Assembly (NCBI GenBank): GCA_014384565.1
Contig: JACNFO010000056.1
Span: forward strand, 6,373-54,460
From: Candidatus Pseudothioglobus aerophilus
GTDB lineage: Bacteria; Pseudomonadota; Gammaproteobacteria; PS1; Pseudothioglobaceae
Direction: 5' to 3'
Length of the DNA: 48,088 nucleotides
Under the pieces are notes generated by a model. The model did no database searches and had not been told where the DNA came from. It was given only the letters and a program-made list of their open reading frames with translations. Positions 1 to 8,768 of this stretch are shown in pieces (within the stretch, counting starts at the first letter, position 1; each line of letters begins with the position of its first letter). The translations under genes were made by a program, and so were the position numbers.

Positions 1-117
1 TCAGGTTGTGTTTTTAGAACAAGGTGTCAAAAAGCTCAAGATATTTGTGCAATAGAAAAGCCTGAGTTTAAAGAGGTATCAAGCAATCATGAGGTTGCTT
101 GTCATTTTCATGATTAA
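1..117 (+). CDS. Oligopeptide/dipeptide ABC transporter ATP-binding protein, C-terminal fragment
   Basis: Only the last 38 codons are inside the window; the gene starts to the left. The peptide has a Cys-rich tail, with SGC followed by RTRCQKAQ and a final ACHF. This is the conserved C-terminal oligopeptide-transporter domain found after the ABC ATPase domain of DppD/DppF/OppD/OppF proteins (usual form SGCxFxxRCPxAxxxC...VACH). The cysteines are at fragment positions 3, 9, 16 and 35. By family, the full protein would energise import of di- or oligopeptides or related solutes. The D or F paralogue cannot be told from the tail. The gene overlaps the small ORF that follows by 8 bases. Confidence 0.85.
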   Translation, partial: SGCVFRTRCQKAQDICAIEKPEFKEVSSNHEVACHFHD

Positions 118-247
118 GTTTCTTAAAAAACGAATTAAAAATAAGTGGATGCTTATTATTTTGCCTTTTCTATTTTTTCTAATAAAGGGCTTAATATGGC
201 TCGCCATATTTTATGGGTTGTGGGACGTTATTAAATCGACCTTCTAA
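110..247 (+). CDS. Small single-pass membrane protein, unknown function
   Basis: This 45-codon ORF starts at ATG 110, inside the last codons of the ABC ATPase gene, and ends with TAA at 245-247. The predicted protein begins with a strongly basic stretch (MIKFLKKRIKNK), followed by a hydrophobic segment of about 25 residues (about 14-39) rich in Ile, Leu, Phe and Trp, then a short polar end. That is the layout of a small inner-membrane protein with a positive cytoplasmic N-terminus. The overlap suggests translational coupling to the transporter ATPase, so it may be an accessory peptide of that transporter. No strong ribosome binding site is seen, and I do not recognise the family. It could be a chance ORF. 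Confidence 0.45.
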   Translation: MIKFLKKRIKNKWMLIILPFLFFLIKGLIWLAIFYGLWDVIKSTF

Positions 248-267
248 ATTTTGATACCTTGGAAGAT

Positions 268-837
268 TTACTTAACTTTAACGTGAGATAAGATTTCTTT
301 CATATCTTTCTTATTTTCAAAGATTTCTTGTTCTGAAAGTCCATCCATCTCATGAGGAAAGACTAGCCAATCATCAGTCTCGTGGATATAGTAATCTGGT
401 ACAGTATCTATTATATTTCTTAAAGGCTTGTACCAAGGCATAGCCATTCGAATATCATGCGGTATATTTTTTCTAGATTTTTCATTCAGAGTATCTAAGA
501 TCGCTTTAATACTTCTACCCGAGTCAAAGACATCATCAACAATAAGAAGCTTGTCTTCAGCATTCATATGACTAATTAGATAGTCGATACCATGAACCCT
601 AACCTCTTTTGATTGTTCATTAATGCCGTAGTATGATGAAGTTCGAATCGCAATATGATCAGATTCATTACCCAAATACCCAAGAATCTCTTGAATGGCT
701 ATACCAACTGGCGTTCCACCTCGCCAAACTCCAACAATAAAGTCAGGTTTGAAACCACTATTGTGTATTTGAACTCCCAATCTAAAAGAGTCAAGAAGCA
801 ACTCGTCAGCTGTGATGTATTTTTTTGATATTGACAT
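268..837 (-). CDS. Purine-type phosphoribosyltransferase (hypoxanthine/xanthine/guanine)
   Basis: This 189-residue type I phosphoribosyltransferase has the PRPP-binding loop VDDVFDSGRS at residues 100-109. An early GVWRGGTPVG loop lies at about 36-45, and a late WLVFPHE segment, typical of 6-oxopurine transferases, at 157-163. Such enzymes join a purine base to PRPP to give the nucleotide. The gene is last in the nucleoside operon, so it probably salvages hypoxanthine, guanine or xanthine released by the phosphorylase. The exact base cannot be read from sequence. A 117-bp AT-rich gap separates it from adenosine deaminase, so it may have its own promoter. No clear Shine-Dalgarno precedes its ATG. 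Confidence 0.8.
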   Translation of the reverse strand: MSISKKYITADELLLDSFRLGVQIHNSGFKPDFIVGVWRGGTPVGIAIQEILGYLGNESDHIAIRTSSYYGINEQSKEVRVHGIDYLISHMNAEDKLLIVDDVFDSGRSIKAILDTLNEKSRKNIPHDIRMAMPWYKPLRNIIDTVPDYYIHETDDWLVFPHEMDGLSEQEIFENKKDMKEILSHVKVK

Positions 838-954
838 TTTTATTATTAGTTATTAGTTTAATAATGTGACTTGAATGAATTTTAAAGCATCTTTATTATT
901 AGAAATTTTATAGAGGTTTCGTCTTTATATTTATAGAATTTGATTTTTTCTTAA

Positions 955-1947
955 TTAAGACTGTGAAATTTTACTAAGAAGGTGTAATTTTGTCTCAGGG
1001 TCTGCAAAAGAAGACTTAACAGCCATTGTTGAGATAGATTTAAGGTGCTTAATTTCAAAGCCAAGTTGATCAGCGCATCCCTGATATTCTTGACCAACGC
1101 TAGTATGAAAAAATGGTGGATCATCTGAATTAAGGCTCACACTTATCCCTTTAGACATAATGAGTTTGATTGGGTGACTCTCCCAACTAGGGTATATCGA
1201 TAGAGCTAGATTGCTTCCAGGACAAATCTCTAAGGCTATATTACGATTTTTTAGCTCATCTAGTAGATGCTCATCTTCCACGCTTCTAACGCCATGACCA
1301 ATTCTACTAACGGGTAAATAATTTATGGCATCCCAAACACTTTCTGCGCCGCATATCTCACCTGCATGAACTGTGCAAGGATAATTAGCTTTAGCTGCAA
1401 TATTAAAAGCAGGGGCAAAATCAATTAATTTGAATGAATTTTCATCACCGCCCATACCAAACCCAACAACATAAGGATGAGGGTTATCAACCATTTTTTG
1501 TGCAACATCAACCCCTTTTTGAGGTCCTAAATGCCGAACGCAAGTTACAATAATTCGCCCAATAATACCAAAATCTAACTGCGCATCATCTATTCCTTTT
1601 GCGCACCCTCTAATCAAGTCATTATAGCTAATACCACAATCACTAGCGTGATCAGGAGATATAAAGGTCTCAGCATATATTACATTTTGTGATGAGCAGT
1701 CTTTAAGATATTCATACATAATATCTCTGTAATCTTTAGCATTTTTAAGGCATGAACTTACTGAGTCATAAGCGTTAAGAAAGCTTGGAAAGTCAGTCCA
1801 GGCATAACCACCATTTTCATCAAAAATATCTTCATCAAAGTCAACGTTATTACGTTTGGCAATTTCATGAAATAATTTAGGGTTAATAGTTCCTTCTAGG
1901 TGGCTATGAAGCTCAACTTTGGGTAGCTTTTGAATTTGATCTTGCAT
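955..1947 (-). CDS. add: Adenosine deaminase
   Basis: This 330-residue protein of the adenosine/AMP deaminase family (TIM barrel, zinc enzyme) should convert adenosine and deoxyadenosine to inosine and deoxyinosine plus ammonia. Visible active-site residues are H14 and H16 in HSHLEG, H194 and E197 in HAGE, H218 in GHGV, and D275-D276 in LNSDDP. Length fits the family. It lies 5 bp after phosphopentomutase in the nucleoside operon, so the inosine can go to the phosphorylase encoded upstream. A second, diverged member of the family at 29820-30833 looks like the adenine-type enzyme, which leaves this one as the likely nucleoside deaminase. The substrate split between the two is inferred from context and motif style. 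Confidence 0.88.
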   Translation of the reverse strand: MQDQIQKLPKVELHSHLEGTINPKLFHEIAKRNNVDFDEDIFDENGGYAWTDFPSFLNAYDSVSSCLKNAKDYRDIMYEYLKDCSSQNVIYAETFISPDHASDCGISYNDLIRGCAKGIDDAQLDFGIIGRIIVTCVRHLGPQKGVDVAQKMVDNPHPYVVGFGMGGDENSFKLIDFAPAFNIAAKANYPCTVHAGEICGAESVWDAINYLPVSRIGHGVRSVEDEHLLDELKNRNIALEICPGSNLALSIYPSWESHPIKLIMSKGISVSLNSDDPPFFHTSVGQEYQGCADQLGFEIKHLKSISTMAVKSSFADPETKLHLLSKISQS

Positions 1948-1952
1948 ATTAG

Positions 1953-3167
1953 TTAACTTAAGTTACAAGCTTTACCATGAAGTAAAGGCTCTATTTCAAG
2001 ATGCTGAGCAATAGTTTGTCCCATATCACAGAAGCTTTCTCGCTCCCCTAAGTTATTGTTCTTTATTGATTGTCCATAAAAAACAACTGGAACATGTTCA
2101 CGGGTGTGATCATTACCAGGCCATGTTGGGTCACAGCCATGATCTGCTGTTATTAGCACCAAGTCATTGCTGGTTAGTTGCGATTCAATTTCAGGTATTC
2201 GGGCATCAAATTGCTCGAGTGCTAGAGCGTACCCTGCAACATCACGTCGATGGCCAAATTTAGTATCAAAATCTACTAGATTTACAAAGATTAGTCCTTC
2301 ATTAACTTTCTTCATTTCAGATAATAATTGATCAACCAAGCCCATGTTATTAGCTGCCTTAACGGTATAGCTGACTCCTTGATTCGAAAAAATATCTCCA
2401 ATTTTTCCAACTGAAATAACATCTCCACCACCATCTTGAATATTGTCTAACAGCGTTGGGCCATTGGGCGGCGTAGTAAGATCTTTTCGATTAGCAGTTC
2501 GCTCAAAGCCATCTTTAGAGTTTCCAGTAAATGGCCTTGCGATTACTCTTGTAATTTCTAGTGGATCAACTAAGCGTTTTGCGACGGTGCATAATTCATA
2601 GAGCCTATCTAATCCAAAATGCTCTTCATGGGCAGCAATTTGAAATACTGAGTCAGCCGAGGTATAACAAATAGGAAATCCACTATCTATATGTTCTTGA
2701 CCAAACTCTTCAATTACTTGAGTGCCTGATGCATGTTTGTTTGCAAGTGTCCCATCTATTTTTCCTTCCTTTATAAGACTAAGAAGGAGTGATTCAGGAA
2801 AGCAGTTTTCAGTTTTTGGAAATGTTCCCCATTCAAAAGGAACTGGCAGACCACAAATCTCCCAGTGACCACTCGGGGTGTCCTTGCCAGCGCTAACTTC
2901 TTTCGCATAACCAAAAGCGCCCTGAGGCTCAACTCGAGAAATTGGTAAGGGCTTTTTACGGCTTGCAATTGCAGCCTCCCCTAAACCCCATCGAATCAAG
3001 TTAGGAATAACTAGGGGGCCATTTCGCTCAGAATTGTTAGCGCTATCAGAATCACAAGACTCAATAATATGACCTAAAGTATCCGCCCCTGTATCACCAT
3101 AAAGATGCGAGTCCTCAGTTGAACCTAAACCCAAAGAATCTAAAACTAAAATAATTGATCTTTTCAT
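1953..3167 (-). CDS. deoB: Phosphopentomutase
   Basis: This 404-residue member of the alkaline-phosphatase/metalloenzyme superfamily should interconvert ribose-1-phosphate or deoxyribose-1-phosphate and the 5-phosphates. The N-terminus carries the metal-binding D10 in ILVLDSLGLG, and the C-terminal half carries LVDFDTKFGH and TADHGCDPTWPGNDHTREH, the conserved two-Mn metal site of DeoB. Length matches the usual 390-410 residues. It sits between deoA and add with gaps of 11 and 5 bp. Products of both phosphorylases (DeoA and PNP) pass through it to the aldolase encoded upstream. It acts in the cytoplasm. Confidence 0.93.
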   Translation of the reverse strand: MKRSIILVLDSLGLGSTEDSHLYGDTGADTLGHIIESCDSDSANNSERNGPLVIPNLIRWGLGEAAIASRKKPLPISRVEPQGAFGYAKEVSAGKDTPSGHWEICGLPVPFEWGTFPKTENCFPESLLLSLIKEGKIDGTLANKHASGTQVIEEFGQEHIDSGFPICYTSADSVFQIAAHEEHFGLDRLYELCTVAKRLVDPLEITRVIARPFTGNSKDGFERTANRKDLTTPPNGPTLLDNIQDGGGDVISVGKIGDIFSNQGVSYTVKAANNMGLVDQLLSEMKKVNEGLIFVNLVDFDTKFGHRRDVAGYALALEQFDARIPEIESQLTSNDLVLITADHGCDPTWPGNDHTREHVPVVFYGQSIKNNNLGERESFCDMGQTIAQHLEIEPLLHGKACNLS

Positions 3168-3178
3168 CTATAAACCTT

Positions 3179-4516
3179 CTAATTTGAGCCTAGTATTTCA
3201 TGGATTAGGGTTGGCGGCTCTATATGTTTAGCTCCTAATGAAATAAATCCAGGAATAGTTTCTTGGAGATAGCTCAATTGTTCTTTATCTCGCGTATGAG
3301 CAATTGCAAGTGGCTCACCTTTATCAATCCATTGACCGATTTCAACAATATCACTTAATCCAACGCCATGATCTATTGGGTCGCTAGATTTAGTTCTGCC
3401 AGCTTTTAAATGTATCATACTAAGACCAATAGCGCGCACATCCATTTCCAAAACATGTCCAGAAGATTTTGCTACTATAGGCCTAATAACGGGCATAGGG
3501 ACTAAGTGTTTGTGAGACTTTTCTAGTAAATCACTTGGCCCACCAAGAGCAGAAATCATTTGTTCAAATATTGCAGCTGCCTTGCCAGACGTTAGTGCAT
3601 CTTGAGATTTCACTCGAGCAGTTTCAAGGTCACTTTCAATGCCACTCAGCTGCAACATATGAGCTGCTAACTCAATGGTAAGCTCAAGAAGTCTAAGGTT
3701 AGCATTTTCAGGTTTGATTAAAAAATTTATACACTCTTTGACTTCTATAGCATTACCTACGCTATGACCAAGAACCTGACTCATATCCGTGATCAAGCAG
3801 CTAGTTGGCACGCCAGATTTACTCGATACATTGGCAATACTTTGGGCTAATTCTTGCGCCATTGAATAGTTTGCAGCAAATGCACCATTACCAGTTTTAA
3901 TGTCCATTACAAGGGCATCAAGTCCAGAGGCTAGTTTTTTTGATAGAATTGACGCGGTAATAAGGTCAATTGACTCAACTGTTGCGGTGACGTCTCTAGT
4001 AGCATAAAAACGCTGGTCTGCTGGAGCAAGTTTAGCAGTTTGCCCAATAATAGCGCAGCCAACTTCCTTAACAAGCGATCTAAATTTTTTATTATCAGGA
4101 GTTCCATTATATCCTGGAATGCTTTCAAGCTTATCTAGTGTGCCACCCGTATGACCCAAGCCGCGACCAGAAATCATTGGAACGTAGCCTCCACAAGCAG
4201 CAACTATTGGAGCCAACATTAAACTTATCTTGTCTCCTACGCCGCCAGTTGAATGCTTATCTACTACTGGACCATCTAAGTTAAGGTCTTGCCACTGAAG
4301 CGTATCACCTGAGTGCATCATGTGCTGAGTTAAACTAACGCGTTCATCCATAGTCATGCCGCATTTAAAAACTGCCATTGCAAATGCGCCTAACTGAGCA
4401 TCCGTCAAACTGCCATCAGTAATACCTTGAACTAAAAAACCAATTTCAGGGTCATTCAGTATCAAACCATCACGTTTTTTTCTAATTAGTTCTTGAGGAA
4501 GGAATAATGCGCTCAT
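3179..4516 (-). CDS. deoA: Thymidine phosphorylase
   Basis: This 445-residue pyrimidine nucleoside phosphorylase has DKHSTGGVGDK at residues 86-96 (the family signature with the phosphate-binding loop) and GRGLGHTGGTLDKLESIPG at 117-135. It should cleave thymidine, and probably deoxyuridine made by the cytidine deaminase encoded upstream, to the free base and deoxyribose-1-phosphate. Length is that of DeoA (about 440). The deoA name is preferred over pdp because of the neighbours deoB and deoC. It starts only 3 bp after the dehydrogenase stop, so expression is coupled. No uridine phosphorylase or pyrimidine-ring breakdown gene is present in the window, so thymine and uracil must be handled elsewhere or excreted. 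Confidence 0.92.
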   Translation of the reverse strand: MSALFLPQELIRKKRDGLILNDPEIGFLVQGITDGSLTDAQLGAFAMAVFKCGMTMDERVSLTQHMMHSGDTLQWQDLNLDGPVVDKHSTGGVGDKISLMLAPIVAACGGYVPMISGRGLGHTGGTLDKLESIPGYNGTPDNKKFRSLVKEVGCAIIGQTAKLAPADQRFYATRDVTATVESIDLITASILSKKLASGLDALVMDIKTGNGAFAANYSMAQELAQSIANVSSKSGVPTSCLITDMSQVLGHSVGNAIEVKECINFLIKPENANLRLLELTIELAAHMLQLSGIESDLETARVKSQDALTSGKAAAIFEQMISALGGPSDLLEKSHKHLVPMPVIRPIVAKSSGHVLEMDVRAIGLSMIHLKAGRTKSSDPIDHGVGLSDIVEIGQWIDKGEPLAIAHTRDKEQLSYLQETIPGFISLGAKHIEPPTLIHEILGSN

Positions 4517-4519
4517 AAA

Positions 4520-6883
4520 TTAGTCGCCATATGGAGTCCAAATATTTTTCACTTCAGTTGCATTTCTAAGGAATTCTAAGCTTTCACCCTGATCAGGATT
4601 AAGCCAATCTCGATCATTATCTTCATGAACCCACAAGCGTTTTAAGTCAATAGCGCTAATAGCTTCAATAGAGGCAATAGTCTCTTGATCCGCCCAACAC
4701 CATGTTCCATCAACTTCAGCATGACCAACAATTTGCTCAGCAAGCTCACGCTTATTACCGCTAACTATATTTATAACGCCAGCGGGTACATCTGAAGTTT
4801 CAATTGTTTGTACTAACTCCAAGGCAACACTTGGAAAGCGTTCACTAGGAATTAAAACAACTCGGTTTCCCATAGCTATTGCTGGGGCAATTAAAGAGAT
4901 TGATGTAAGCAATGGAAGCTCTTCAGGAGCAATTTGAGCAAGAATACCTATGGGCTCTGGAAGTGCCATTGTAATGCCTCTATAAGGCGCACTATGAACT
5001 GCTCCGTCATACTTATCTGCCCAGGCAGCATAACTAAAGAGTCGACTGATGCTTTCATCAAATTCAGCTTTAGCTTGTTTTTTTGAAACCCCACAAAGAG
5101 TTATAAGTCGTTGAATCCATTCAGATTCGCGTACCGATAAATTTTCAGCAAGAAAATAAATAATTTGAGCTCTGCCGTGACCGCTTTGAGAGCTCCAGGA
5201 TGATGCTTTTGAGGCTGCACTTACAGCGTTTCTTACATCCTTTCTGTTGCCAGCACCAACGAAAGCTGCATGACTTCCGTCAGCATTGAAAGTTGCAATA
5301 CTATGACCACCGTCTGGCCTTACCTGCTTTCCGCCAATATAAAATTTTAATGTTCGGTCAATAGCACTATTTTTAGGATTTTTAGTAATTAAAGCAGCAG
5401 TAGTCTTCTTTGATGACTTTAAACCGTTAGGCTTAAGATACTCATAAAGACCTTCTTTTCCGCCTTCACGGCCAAATCCAGACTCTTTGACGCCGCCAAA
5501 TCCACAAGACGCATCAAACTGATTATGACAATTAATCCATACAACACCGGCTTTAATTTTAGGAGCAACATCCATTGTGCGATTAATATTTTCACTCCAA
5601 ATACTTGCCGCTAATCCATATCTACTATTGTTAGCTAATTCAACTGCTTCGGATTGAGTTCGGAAAGTCATTGAGACTAAAACAGGTCCAAAAATTTCTT
5701 CTTGGGCTAACGGGTGACTAGAATCAATATTTGTAATAAGAGTTGGGGGATAGAGGTTACCCTCTGACTCAATATCACATGCCTGATAAATTTCTCCGCC
5801 ATGTTTTAAGCCATCTTTGACCATTTCACTCACTCTATTAAACTGGGTCTTGCTAACTAAACTGCCTAAGTCTATTGACTTATCAAGAGGAGAGCCTAAG
5901 CGTAATTGTTTAATTCTTTCTTTAATTCTTAGATGAAGGTCTTCAGCAACTTCAGCCTGAACCAATAATCTTGATCCAGCACAACATACCTCTCCTTGGT
6001 TAAACCAAATTGAATCAACTAAGCCTTCAACTGCAGCATCAAGATCTGCATCTTCAAACACAATAAATGCAGATTTTCCGCCAAGTTCGAGTGTAAGTTT
6101 TTTACCTTGTCCGGCTGTACTTTTTCTGATGGACTGACCAACAGCAGTTGAGCCAGTAAATGCAACTTTATCAACGCCTTTATGAGCTGCAAGTTCAGCG
6201 CCAATATTTCCATCACCATTGATCATATTGACAACGCCAGGTGGAACTCCTGCCTGCTCGCATAAGTGCGCAAAAAACATTGCTGAAATTGGAGTTTGCT
6301 CTGCAGCCTTAAAGACAATAGTATTACCCATAGCAAGAGCTGGAGCAATTTTCCAAGATAACATTAATAGTGGGAAGTTCCATGGGACAATTTGAGCAAC
6401 AACACCAATTGACTGGTAACTAGAAAACTCTTTACCTTGAAGTTGTGCCCAGCCAGCATGGTGATAAAAATGCCTTATTGCAAGAGGTATATCAATATCA
6501 CGACTTTCACGAATTGGCTTTCCATTATCAAGTGTTTCAAGTACAGATATTAATCTCGAATGTTTTTGTAGTAATCTTGCTAAAGCATAAAGAATTTTAG
6601 CTCTTCCATGGCCTCCAAGCAACTCCCAAGAGGGTTGTGCTTTTCTAGCAGCTTCTACTGCTAAATCTAGCTGTTCAGAACTTGCAATTTCAATATTGGC
6701 TAGTAACTTACCATTTGAGGGATTTAAGCTAGCAATTAATTTAGATTTTTTATTAGATATAAATTTTCCATTAATCAGCTGACCAAAGCGGCGATCATTA
6801 AGTTTAAGCCACTCATGCGCCTCTTTATCACTTTCGAGAGCTTCGCTATAATCTAGATCTTTGAATGATTTTAGAATTGTCAT
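4520..6883 (-). CDS. Two-domain ALDH16-like aldehyde dehydrogenase
   Basis: At 787 residues this is far longer than a normal aldehyde dehydrogenase (about 480-500). The first half (about 30-495) is a complete NAD-dependent ALDH domain: N169 in PWNF, FTGSTAVG at 242-249, E266 in ELGGK, and catalytic C300 in NQGEVCCAG. From about residue 510 a second, shorter ALDH-like domain follows, with GHGRAQIIYFLAE and IGILAQIAPEELPLLT. It has no recognisable catalytic Cys or Glu. An active plus a decayed ALDH unit is the architecture of ALDH16. In this operon, next to deoC, the likely substrate is acetaldehyde from deoxyribose-5-phosphate, oxidised to acetate. The substrate is inferred; other aldehydes are possible. 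Confidence 0.85.
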   Translation of the reverse strand: MTILKSFKDLDYSEALESDKEAHEWLKLNDRRFGQLINGKFISNKKSKLIASLNPSNGKLLANIEIASSEQLDLAVEAARKAQPSWELLGGHGRAKILYALARLLQKHSRLISVLETLDNGKPIRESRDIDIPLAIRHFYHHAGWAQLQGKEFSSYQSIGVVAQIVPWNFPLLMLSWKIAPALAMGNTIVFKAAEQTPISAMFFAHLCEQAGVPPGVVNMINGDGNIGAELAAHKGVDKVAFTGSTAVGQSIRKSTAGQGKKLTLELGGKSAFIVFEDADLDAAVEGLVDSIWFNQGEVCCAGSRLLVQAEVAEDLHLRIKERIKQLRLGSPLDKSIDLGSLVSKTQFNRVSEMVKDGLKHGGEIYQACDIESEGNLYPPTLITNIDSSHPLAQEEIFGPVLVSMTFRTQSEAVELANNSRYGLAASIWSENINRTMDVAPKIKAGVVWINCHNQFDASCGFGGVKESGFGREGGKEGLYEYLKPNGLKSSKKTTAALITKNPKNSAIDRTLKFYIGGKQVRPDGGHSIATFNADGSHAAFVGAGNRKDVRNAVSAASKASSWSSQSGHGRAQIIYFLAENLSVRESEWIQRLITLCGVSKKQAKAEFDESISRLFSYAAWADKYDGAVHSAPYRGITMALPEPIGILAQIAPEELPLLTSISLIAPAIAMGNRVVLIPSERFPSVALELVQTIETSDVPAGVINIVSGNKRELAEQIVGHAEVDGTWCWADQETIASIEAISAIDLKRLWVHEDNDRDWLNPDQGESLEFLRNATEVKNIWTPYGD

Positions 6884-6892
6884 TGTTAAGTC

Positions 6893-7942
6893 CTATGCTA
6901 ATGGATGTCTATAAGATGCCGAGTAATAACCACTAGAGAAGTGGTCTAATTGGCGTTCAATATCGCCGAGTAAGCTAGATGCTCCAAAACGAAATAAATC
7001 TGGCTCTAACCATCTGCGACCGAGCTCTTCTTGGATCATTGTCATATATAAAAGTGCAGTTTTAGTGTCACTAATTCCACCAGCAGCTTTAAAGCCGATT
7101 CGAATGCCTGTTTCATTATAAAAATTACGTATCATTCGAACCATAACTAAACTTACTGGAAGGGTTGCGTTAGTAGGCTCTTTACCAGTAGACGTTTTAA
7201 TAAAGTCAGCCCCAGCCATCATACAAACCTGAGAAGCTTTAGCAATATTACTAAGATTTCCAAGTTCACCCGTAGCTAAAATAGTTTTCATATGAGCATC
7301 GCCACATTTTTCACGAAACATTTTTACTTCTTTATACAGTTCTTCCCAGTTTCCTTCTAAAACATGTCGGCGGCTTATAACTATATCAATTTCATTAGCA
7401 CCCGAATCTACTGAATACTCGATTTCTTTAAGTCTTAATGGAAGAGGGGAGAGGCCAGCTGGAAATCCTGTGGATACCGCGGCTAAATTAACCTTTGAAT
7501 TATTCAATGCTTTTTTGGCAGAAGCAAGCATGTCATGGTATACGCAAACAGCAGCAACCCTTAAATTTAAAGGTTCAGCGCCCAATATTTTTTCAAGCTT
7601 GTTGCTAATAGGCTGTTTTGCTTTACTGCAAAGACGCCTAACGCGAGCCTCTGTGTCGTCTCCAGAAAGGGTAGTTAAGTCCATTAAAGTAATAGCTTTG
7701 AGAAGCCATGCAGCTTGTTTATCTTTTTTTATACTTCGCCTTGTTCCGTAATTAGAACAGCGCCTCTCAACAGCACTTCTATTAATTGCTATATTTGATA
7801 TTTTATCAAGTCTAAAGTCTGTCCCTGGATTTCTAATAACACCAGAGCTTTCCTTTAAGCTTTCTGAATCAACTAAATTTGGATAAGAGATAACTTTGCT
7901 ATCTTTTTGAGGTATTTGAGCTTTAGTGATGTTTTTAGTCAT
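6893..7942 (-). CDS. deoC: Deoxyribose-phosphate aldolase, long form
   Basis: This class I aldolase splits 2-deoxyribose-5-phosphate into glyceraldehyde-3-phosphate and acetaldehyde. The expected triad is visible: D186 in EIDIVI, Schiff-base K249 in FIKTSTG, and K285 in GFKAAGG. At 349 residues it is about 100 longer than the E. coli enzyme. Most of the extra length is an N-terminal extension of about 75 residues, with basic clusters around 59-75. Long DERA proteins of this kind also occur in animals. It lies between the PNP gene (22-bp gap) and the ALDH16-like gene (9-bp gap), so the acetaldehyde producer and its probable consumer are co-expressed. Confidence 0.93.
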   Translation of the reverse strand: MTKNITKAQIPQKDSKVISYPNLVDSESLKESSGVIRNPGTDFRLDKISNIAINRSAVERRCSNYGTRRSIKKDKQAAWLLKAITLMDLTTLSGDDTEARVRRLCSKAKQPISNKLEKILGAEPLNLRVAAVCVYHDMLASAKKALNNSKVNLAAVSTGFPAGLSPLPLRLKEIEYSVDSGANEIDIVISRRHVLEGNWEELYKEVKMFREKCGDAHMKTILATGELGNLSNIAKASQVCMMAGADFIKTSTGKEPTNATLPVSLVMVRMIRNFYNETGIRIGFKAAGGISDTKTALLYMTMIQEELGRRWLEPDLFRFGASSLLGDIERQLDHFSSGYYSASYRHPLA

Positions 7943-7964
7943 ATTCTTTGATGCTTAATAAAAT

Positions 7965-8768
7965 CTATAGATTCTTTAGGTATGAAATTAAAACTTTTTC
8001 GACAGTGTCTGCAGCCTTGCTTGCAAAGGCAATTGTCTGTTCATGACTTAGTTTTGTGGCACTCATTCCTGCTGCATAATTAGTAATAACTGAAAGAGCG
8101 CATAGTGGAAGCCCTTGATGGCGAGCTAAAATAACTTCAGGAACTGTAGACATTCCTACAGCATCTGCGCCTAGGGTTTTGACAGCTTTAATTTCAGCAG
8201 GAGTTTCAAATTGCGGCCCACTAAACCATGCATAAACTCCTTCATGTAGGTTGATGTCATTCATTTTAGCGGAAGAGCGCATATTATCATTTAGCTCAGG
8301 ATTATAGGCATCACTCATATCCACAAAACGCTTATTACTTTCAGCACCAAACAAGGGAGAAACTCCCGTCATATTAATATGATCTGTTATAAGCATAACG
8401 CTTCCTGGCGATGCTCCTTTAACTAAACTTCCAGCAGCATTAGTTAGTACCAGGCTTTTGCATCCTATTGCGTTAAGTGTTTGAATGGCAACAGCCATTA
8501 TGTCTGCTCTTCCGTTCTCATAATAATGAGCTCGACCTTGCATTACAACAACATTGGTATCTTCAACTGTACCAAATAAAAGCCTTCCAGCATGACCACC
8601 AACACCGGCAACTGGAAAGCCTGGAAGTGAGTCAAAATCTAGACTAGCTATCGTATTGATATTATCGCAAAACTGACCTAAGCCAGATCCAAGAATAAGA
8701 CCAACTTCAGGCTTAAAGTTAGCAATTGTTTGATTTATGATACCAACACAATCATCAACTTGACTCAT
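7965..8768 (-). CDS. punA: Purine nucleoside phosphorylase (trimeric PNP family)
   Basis: This 267-residue enzyme should phosphorolyse inosine and guanosine (and deoxy forms) to base plus (deoxy)ribose-1-phosphate. Family motifs are clear: phosphate-loop GSGLGQF at 27-33, H59 in GGHAG, H81 in MQGRAHYYE, and purine-site residues E188 in GPQFETP, M206 in GMSTVPE and N230 in VITNYAAG. These mark the trimeric class, not hexameric DeoD. A xanthosine-preferring (XapA-like) role cannot be excluded. Its start codon overlaps the cytidine deaminase stop by one base (TAATG arrangement). It provides the bridge from imported nucleosides to the purine-base pathway encoded from 14377 onward. Confidence 0.92.
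   Translation of the reverse strand: MSQVDDCVGIINQTIANFKPEVGLILGSGLGQFCDNINTIASLDFDSLPGFPVAGVGGHAGRLLFGTVEDTNVVVMQGRAHYYENGRADIMAVAIQTLNAIGCKSLVLTNAAGSLVKGASPGSVMLITDHINMTGVSPLFGAESNKRFVDMSDAYNPELNDNMRSSAKMNDINLHEGVYAWFSGPQFETPAEIKAVKTLGADAVGMSTVPEVILARHQGLPLCALSVITNYAAGMSATKLSHEQTIAFASKAADTVEKVLISYLKNL

Noticed and set aside
838-954. A promoter for the phosphoribosyltransferase gene
   Set aside because: The gap is AT-rich and contains several TATAAA-like words, but no pair of boxes at good spacing stands out.
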